DNA of 64,000 nt from Sipunculus nudus (taxonomy: Eukaryota; Annelida; Sipuncula; Golfingiida; Sipunculidae): assembly GCA_026874595.1 (NCBI GenBank), contig CM049307.1:1637579-1701578 (forward strand), read 5' to 3'. This document shows, one piece after another, positions 58,321-64,000 of the stretch. Below the pieces are notes generated by a model. The model had not been told where the DNA came from and did no database searches. It saw only the letters and a program-made list of their open reading frames with translations. The first letter of the stretch is position 1. Every line of letters starts with the position of its first letter. Made by a program: the position numbers and the translations under genes.

Positions 58321-58333
58321 AGAGGAGGGGGAG
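58321..58333 (+). promoter_or_regulatory. Polypurine tract of Ty3/Gypsy 2
   Basis: AGAGGAGGGGGAG directly abuts the TGTTAC start of the 3' LTR. Confidence 0.85.
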
Positions 58334-59182
58334 TGTTACAGATGTCTCTTTTATTGTATCAGCAGTCCAACAAGTGTATGTGCAACGCTAGCATTGGCCG
58401 TTGCTATGCCGGCAGAGCCCGGCCCACGTGTAAACACAGCGGTCATGCTAATCTGGGGCTTTCTCGCCTGGCCGAGCTGGGACGGCTCACGTGTGGATCC
58501 TGGTGTTTAGAAACACGGTGTTCGTTGTTCTAGATGTTTCCTGTACTGAGTATCATGTTAGGATCTTTGGATTGTTCGGGAATTCGAAAGTTCTCGGCTT
58601 GGTGTGAGAAGTTTTAAAAAGGGACTGGGTTTTAGAGCCGAGAGAAGAGGTGAGAGAATATTCCAGCGGACACAGAAGAGTGTACCTTTTCCTAAAATTG
58701 CGGCAGTTATAGCTTTTCTTTGTAACAGATTTTATATAGTCTTCAGTTAACCTTTCAGATCGCTGCCAGGATTTCACTTTTGGATTACAGTAGATTGATT
58801 TTGTGATTACATTGGACTGTTATTCTTTGAGAAGATTTGTGTGAACTGTTTTTCCGGCTTATACATTTTAAAGGACTTGTCGCTGTGACAGTGGTGGTAT
58901 CCGGGTACTGTGCACTTCATTTATTTTACTGTGTGATTGTATTAATTTGCTGTTATACTGTTGTGATCTGTGTAATTGTATTGATTTAATGTATTGTAAT
59001 GTTAGGGTTGTTTTAAGAATAAATTAAAGTTATTTGTGAACAAAAAAAAAACACTGACTCCTTTATTCATTCCCCTAGACATTTCACGCTGCCTAGTGTA
59101 ACAGAATCTGATTTTTTTATCTCAATTACAAAATTTAGGCTCGTCACGACTACGTTATCTGTTGATATTAGGTTTCGTAACA
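58334..59182 (+). repeat. 3' LTR of Ty3/Gypsy 2
   Basis: 849 bp, TGTTACAG...GTAACA. It differs from the 5' LTR by many substitutions and by a small deletion in the GC-rich patch, so the insertion is not recent. Confidence 0.92.
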
Positions 59183-59186
59183 TGGT

Positions 59187-59990
59187 TTATAAGAACATGT
59201 ATATTGTGGTGATTCTTATTACCTCCAAAATGAAATGGACTATTCATATGTTTTTACCCTAACCCTCTACAAATGTTCAGCAAAAAGTTTTTCGCCTGTC
59301 ACGCTTTTTCAGGAGGCGACCCACTGAACCCCATTTCCATTCTATCGCCTGTTTAGGAATTTTACTCTGTTAAAAGGAAGTAAAGATTCAAGCGCGGAAC
59401 ACATGCCCACGTGAATCTTTCAACAGGGAGCACTCTTCCGTTGAGAGGACACAAAGTGATAAGACCCTTTACACGTTTCATATGTTTACAAGTTTGTTGA
59501 TTTTTATACATTCAGAAGCATATTTCCATGATAACCATGGTTTAATAGTTCGGCCGATTAATGGGTTGTTTGAAAAATTTGTTTTTTTCAAAAGGAACCC
59601 ACGGGGGGGATTGCACACACTTCTAAGGGTCCTCAATCTCTTGGGGACTTTAAAACCCCCGCCAGAATCTATTAACAGTGATTCGTTCATACGTACACGT
59701 TTCATGTAAAACATTTTCATGGTTCTGAAACACGGGTTCACCAGGCGAGTGGCAGAACAACTGCATACGAACGGGCGTCTTCTACTCGGGGACGAAGGAA
59801 TAGCCCCTTATAATTATTCCTTTGTTGAATTGTGATTATGGCACTTAAGAAAAAATATATTATGGTGATTCCGATTACCTCCAAAAACGTAATGGATTAC
59901 GGATGCAGTTTTACTCTACCCCTTTACAAATTTTCATCAAAATCTGTATATTACATTTTGCGTTAATTTTCTGTAAGACAAGGCTGAAGT
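59187..59990. repeat. Right part of the duplicated host segment and its second tandem copy
   Basis: 59187-59485 resembles 59830-59990 (GTGGTGATTCTTATTACCTC versus ATGGTGATTCCGATTACCTC), and 59486-59820 resembles 48130-48577. The Gypsy element therefore sits in the first of two tandem copies of a roughly 0.75 kb segment. No coding frame is conserved between copies. Confidence 0.65.
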
Positions 59991-61085
59991 GGTTTCTTAG
60001 CTAAATGCCTTCATCGAAATACATCAACCTGCTTTCTTTTTATCTGGGAGAGTTTTCAATTTTGCATTAGACCTGCTTATTCCATGACCATTTACAGTAC
60101 TTAAACCAAAAATTTAATACTGTTGGAATATATTTTTCTGAGCCTATCTTACAAGAGACTTCAACGACATATGCATGTGTATACAAATAACGCATGTGTC
60201 TGTTAACATGCCTCAGACTAAATCCTCAACTGACTACACTGAATAAACATCGTGTCGCCTGAGTTTCAACCAATACGAAGCATCTTTCATATAATTTCAC
60301 GGTAGAATGCTTCTTTATACAATCGTTATATCTTCGGTATTTCCCAACAATGAAGCTGTCGGACCTATGTTGTTTATCGGGAAAAAAAACTTCTCACTTA
60401 AAGATTCGTACACCCTGTATATGCCTCACGTCTGTTTCCAAAATTTATTTTTTGTGGGATTTATGGAATAGAATAATTTTTCTTTTAATGTTGATATTTT
60501 AAAGAATTCTAGCAGGAGTTATATCATGTAAGTGAAACACATGACAAAAGTTCCTGCTGAAACCTTAGGATTAAAATATGCGTCGTTGAGTTCCTATCAG
60601 CTCATTATAAAAATATGCATCAGATAGGGTCGAGGATTTTCCACGGGTGCAGCTAGTATTAGTGAATACTCAGCCTATGGGTCATGCTTCTTCGTTAGTG
60701 ATTTAAACTGTGAGGTAGTGGGCTGAGAAATAGGGCGATACACACTCCAAGGGGTGCTGCTCTTCAAACGTTTCTCACTGAACGTAAATGTATATCTTTG
60801 TGCTTTCAATCCGCTACTAATGGCCTTAACTTTATAGACAGGGCCATTCCCAGAACAATTCGACTCTCGTCACTACCAATTGTTGTCAAATGATTAAAAA
60901 AAATAATATATTATACATAAATGTATTGATATTTTGGCTGTAATTAGGGAGATTAATTTAAATTGGGCACAAAATATTCAAATCGTATCAAATGTAACAT
61001 AATTTTGTATGAAATTTGTTTTCAGGCCATAAATTGCAGATACATTATGGAAATTTAGCAAATTCCAAATAACCAGATGATTGTT
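59991..61085. other. Spacer, no gene recognised
   Basis: AT-rich sequence without recognised repeat families, exons or RNA genes. Confidence 0.4.
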
Positions 61086-61560
61086 TTTAGCTAAGCTGAC
61101 TGAAAGTCACCTTAGCTATAGCGATCACTTTTTGTCCCGTCTTCCATCTGTCTGTCCGTCCGTTAACAGGGCACAAATCGTAACCGTTGGACCCAGTGAG
61201 GTCAATTAAAAATCTCCTGGGAAACCTGGAATTACTCTCTGTTACTCATATCCTCCGACCTTTGGGGCTTACAAGAAACCCCCAGAATAATTAAAAATTT
61301 GATAAAAAAAACGCAGTTTCTGAATAACTAATACATTGATCGACATGATTCTTTGCATGCACATTGATCATGGAGTGTTTCATCAGTTCCTGCAGACTGG
61401 TGGCGTCACCTATATTGTTTCTAATGTTTACGTATTGTTTTCTTTATTTTTTAGACCATCAAAGAAGCGGTTGCACATTTACAGGGCACAAATCATAAAC
61501 GATGAACCTAGAATCTGTCAAAGCTTCACCCTAAGGTACCCTTAACTTAAGCACCATGTC
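61086..61560 (+). repeat. Family A fragment
   Basis: It starts TTTTTAGCTAAGCTGAC with hairpin partner GTCACCTTAGCT, a GTCCGTCCG tract and two body monomers (GGGCACAAATCGTAAC; TTTGCATGCACATTGATCATG; GGTGGCGTCACC). It is truncated, with no right end visible. Confidence 0.7.
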
Positions 61561-61974
61561 CTAGGTTCTTCTAGAACCTAACATATGATCAGAAAACGTT
61601 CGTACAATTATATGCAAATGAACAGCAACTGATAGATGTACAATAAATGTATTAAATATAAGTACATATAAGCGCAATATGATATCATGGGAAGTATCAC
61701 CCTTTTACTGTGAAATAAGCTGGCAAGAACAGCACAGCTTAGGAACTATGGAGTTGTTAAAAAATTAAAGTTTAATAACGTCTGTCTTTGGAATCCGAAC
61801 TTTAGGACTAGAGTTCGCCACAAGAAGTACACAGGAGTCCAGTGAAACCTTTCCCGGAAGAAAGGGAGCAACTCATCAGTGGAGGCATACCAAACACCAC
61901 AAGGCTCCCTCTGTAAAATAATGTAAGGGCGTTTCAGCTCAGAGAAAAAAATTAACTCCATCATTTAGGGGTAA
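61561..61974. other. Spacer
   Basis: No gene or repeat was recognised. A 72-codon minus-strand frame at 61746-61964 has no support. Confidence 0.4.
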
Positions 61975-62115
61975 CTACGGTGGCTGATTTAGGACACAGA
62001 AAAAAACTTTCTCGAGATCTCCAGATAGCATCTCAAGATCTCGACAAAATTTCGGCAAAAAAAATTTTAGGAAGCAAAAAAAAAAAAATCTCGCAAAAAA
62101 AGATTTAGGAAGCAA

Positions 62116-62171
<56 letters not shown>

Positions 62172-63908
62172 TGCAAAAAAAAATTGGGAAGCAAAAAAAA
62201 TATATATATATATATATATCGAGATCTCGACTTAACATCTCGAGATCTCGAGATAAAATTTCAATGAAAAAAAATATGGTTGGACAATGGTCACCAGAGG
62301 GCCCCGCGTTTCTGCTAGTGCTGGACTAGTTTACATATGGGTACAAAATTAAATTAAAGATGAAAAATATGACAAACAGAAACAGGTTTTTATCCATATG
62401 CCTCAGGGAAAAAATTCTACTGGATCAATGATATTAAAGAAGATATGTCTGAAATAATGTATGCAATAGAAAATCACCGAATGTAGTCTGTTAGCCATAT
62501 TTGATTTTGAGCAAGTCTTTCAATAGGTCTTTCAATAGTTATTCAATAGGTTTGGAGCCCTCATAGGCACCAATGATCCCTTTGAAATTGGGAAAGCTGC
62601 AGTAGGTTGTTGTTGAGTTATCGCGTGTGAAAGAAAATCAGCGATCGGGCTGTTGCTGCCATATTGGAATTCCAACAGGTCTGTAATTCAAAAGGTCTGG
62701 AGCTCTCATATGTACCAACCATGCATCCCTGTAAATTTGGGAAAGCTGCAGTATATTGTTGTTGAGTTATCGCGCGCGAAAGAAAATCAGCGATATGGCT
62801 GTGGCGGCCATATTGGAATTCCGACATGTCTGTAATTCGATAGGTCCGGAGCCCTCATAGGTACCAGTCATCCCTATGAATTTGAGAAAACTGCAGTATG
62901 TTGTTGTTGAGTTATCGGCCGCCAAAGAAAATCAGCGATTGGGCTGTGGCGGCCATATTGGAATTCCGACATGTCTGTAATTCGATAGGTCTGGAGCCCT
63001 CATAGGTACCAATGATCCCTGTGAATTTGGGAACGCTGCAGTATGTTATCGCGCGCGAAAGAAAGTGTCACTGACGGAAGGACGGACTGACACGGTGATC
63101 ACTACAGGGCACTGCTTGTCAAGCGGGGCCCTAATAAATAAATAGGTCCACCTTTGCGTTGTACGAACCAAATGATGCTTAATTGACGTAAAGTTAAACC
63201 AAGTTAAAGGGACCGACTTCTATGTCTGATGTCTGTCAAATAAACATAATCTGTTGAACCTTTCATCAAAATTAGCCAATCCAAATGGGATAAGGCGGTG
63301 CCTTTTGTTTTTAACCACGTTTATAACATGGGTCGGGGGGTGGGAGGGGGGTGGGTGCAAAAAAGGCCACCGATCGTAATAGAAAGACTTCCGGCAGAAA
63401 CATCTGGCTTCAATTCAGAGAGTACAGAGTTCTGTAAATGACAAATATTGCATTGCTTCACATGCTCTAACGAACATCAACTAGGGATCTTTCAATAACT
63501 CGGTTACATGTTTTATCTGTATGTTAACACTTGCTCAAGTACCTTGTGTACAAGTAGCCTGTAGATACGTCATTGTGGCGTTATAAGACCCTTTCCCAGC
63601 AGGTATTACCTTCACTTCTTTAATATGTATCTGCAGAGTTAGCCGGTATCACAAAGATTCTATAAATAACTTAAAATAAGGCAGGTCTATAGTGACATTT
63701 TGCTTCGTAACATTTTTTTGGCAAGATATATATTTTTTTCTTCATTATTTTTTTTGGCAAGATATAAATTTTTTTGCTTCCTATTTTTTTGGCGATATAT
63801 ATTTTTTTTTGCTTCCTAAATTTTTTTTTTTTGCGAAATTTATGTCGAGATCTTGAGATCTCGAGATAAACATTCTTTTTTTTCTGTGTCCTAAATCAGC
63901 CGCCGTAG
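61975..63908. mobile_element. Fold-back element with CTCGAGATCT-rich arms, enclosing family E
   Basis: The left end CTACGGTGGCTGATTTAGG and right end CCTAAATCAGCCGCCGTAG are inverted. The arms go on for 100-250 bases with GAGATCTCGAGAT-type palindromes, GGAAGCAAAAAA/TTTTTTGCTTCC units and AT microsatellites. GTAA on both sides (61971-61974, 63909-63912) may be a 4-bp target duplication. Inside lies a family E array (62278-63132) and about 560 bp of unrecognised sequence (63133-63695). No protein frame was recognised. Confidence 0.75.
62278..63132 (+). repeat. Family E array with about 146-bp monomers
   Basis: It starts with GGGCCCCGC near 62300 and ends with the inverse GCGGGGCCC near 63124. 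Monomers with GTTGTTGTTGAGTTATCG recur near 62607, 62757 and 62901, and a shortened one near 63048. Each holds a CGCGCGAAAG or variant and GGCCATATTGGAATTCC. A single-monomer inverted relative lies at 30131-30481. Confidence 0.8.
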
Positions 63909-64000
63909 GTAACAGATCCAATATCTTTAGAGATACTACAGGGTATTACAGAATGGTCATTACACTAGGTCCCAAATGATATAATGGGTCTCCAACATAT
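63909..64000. other. Right-edge flank
   Basis: Short unique-looking sequence beyond the fold-back element; nothing was recognised. Confidence 0.4.

Larger units (their letters stand above)
48582..59182 (+). mobile_element. Ty3/Gypsy LTR retrotransposon 2, integrase before RT (Gmr1-like order)
   Basis: A 10.6 kb element, of which 3.2 kb is a nested family A copy. The LTRs of 857 and 849 bp have TGTTAC...GTAACA ends and TGGT target duplications. It has a tRNA-Pro-like primer site and a purine tract before the 3' LTR. Order: gag, zinc knuckle, protease, integrase with GPY/F-type domain, reverse transcriptase, RNase H. Integrase upstream of RT is known in Ty3/Gypsy from the Gmr1 group. Many stops and frame changes, plus LTRs that differ at many sites, show it is older than element 1. 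No envelope gene is seen. Confidence 0.9.

Noticed and set aside
56700-58333. Possible envelope gene downstream of pol in Ty3/Gypsy 2
   Set aside because: RNase H ends near 58220, and only about 110 non-coding bases remain before the purine tract.

Overview
The window looks like intergenic and intronic DNA from an AT-rich animal genome, most likely a bivalve mollusc. The main reasons are stacked short-monomer repeats that begin TTTTTAGC and carry GTCC-rich tracts, several Ty3/Gypsy and L1-like elements, and one intron-containing animal gene. The species call is an inference from repeat style. I see no bacterial genes, CRISPR array, rRNA or tRNA gene.

The only host gene I can support is the 3' end of an aldehyde oxidase-like gene on the plus strand. 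It has a coding exon at 6983-7093, a 2.9 kb repeat-filled intron, a terminal exon at 10021-10091 and a polyadenylation signal near 10430.

Layout from left to right. 1-1636: a 38-bp minisatellite running off the left edge. 2042-6470: a family B repeat split by a family D element (2198-3234) and a hAT-type element (3893-4801). 6476-10435: the gene end, with an AGGTCA-rich array and a short family A element in its intron. 11228-23724: a second family B repeat split by a 3.2 kb family A element and a full-length antisense L1/Tx1-like LINE (17005-22300). 24335-29909: a long family A array holding a second 3.2 kb family A copy. 30131-33836: older repeats, including a CpG-rich 1,055-bp segment with an 11-bp target duplication. 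33837-40105: a Ty3/Gypsy element with nearly identical LTRs. 41204-44833: a third family B copy and a pogo/Tigger-type element sitting in an (AT)n tract. 44834-48129: a third 3.2 kb-type family A copy carrying a 1.4 kb fold-back transposon. 48582-59182: a decayed Ty3/Gypsy element whose integrase lies before its reverse transcriptase, interrupted by a fourth family A copy. 59183-64000: duplicated flank, family A fragment and a second fold-back element.

The main result is structural. Families A, B and D are unrelated in body but share one plan: a TTTTTAGC start, a 10-11 bp arm, an internal array, the same arm inverted, a short palindrome or hairpin, and then the end. One family A copy sits in retrotransposon coding sequence, and its flanks fit a simple TT target without duplication. 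This resembles non-autonomous Helentron/Helitron2 elements. Several insertions can be proved inside the window because paralogous copies preserve the empty sites.
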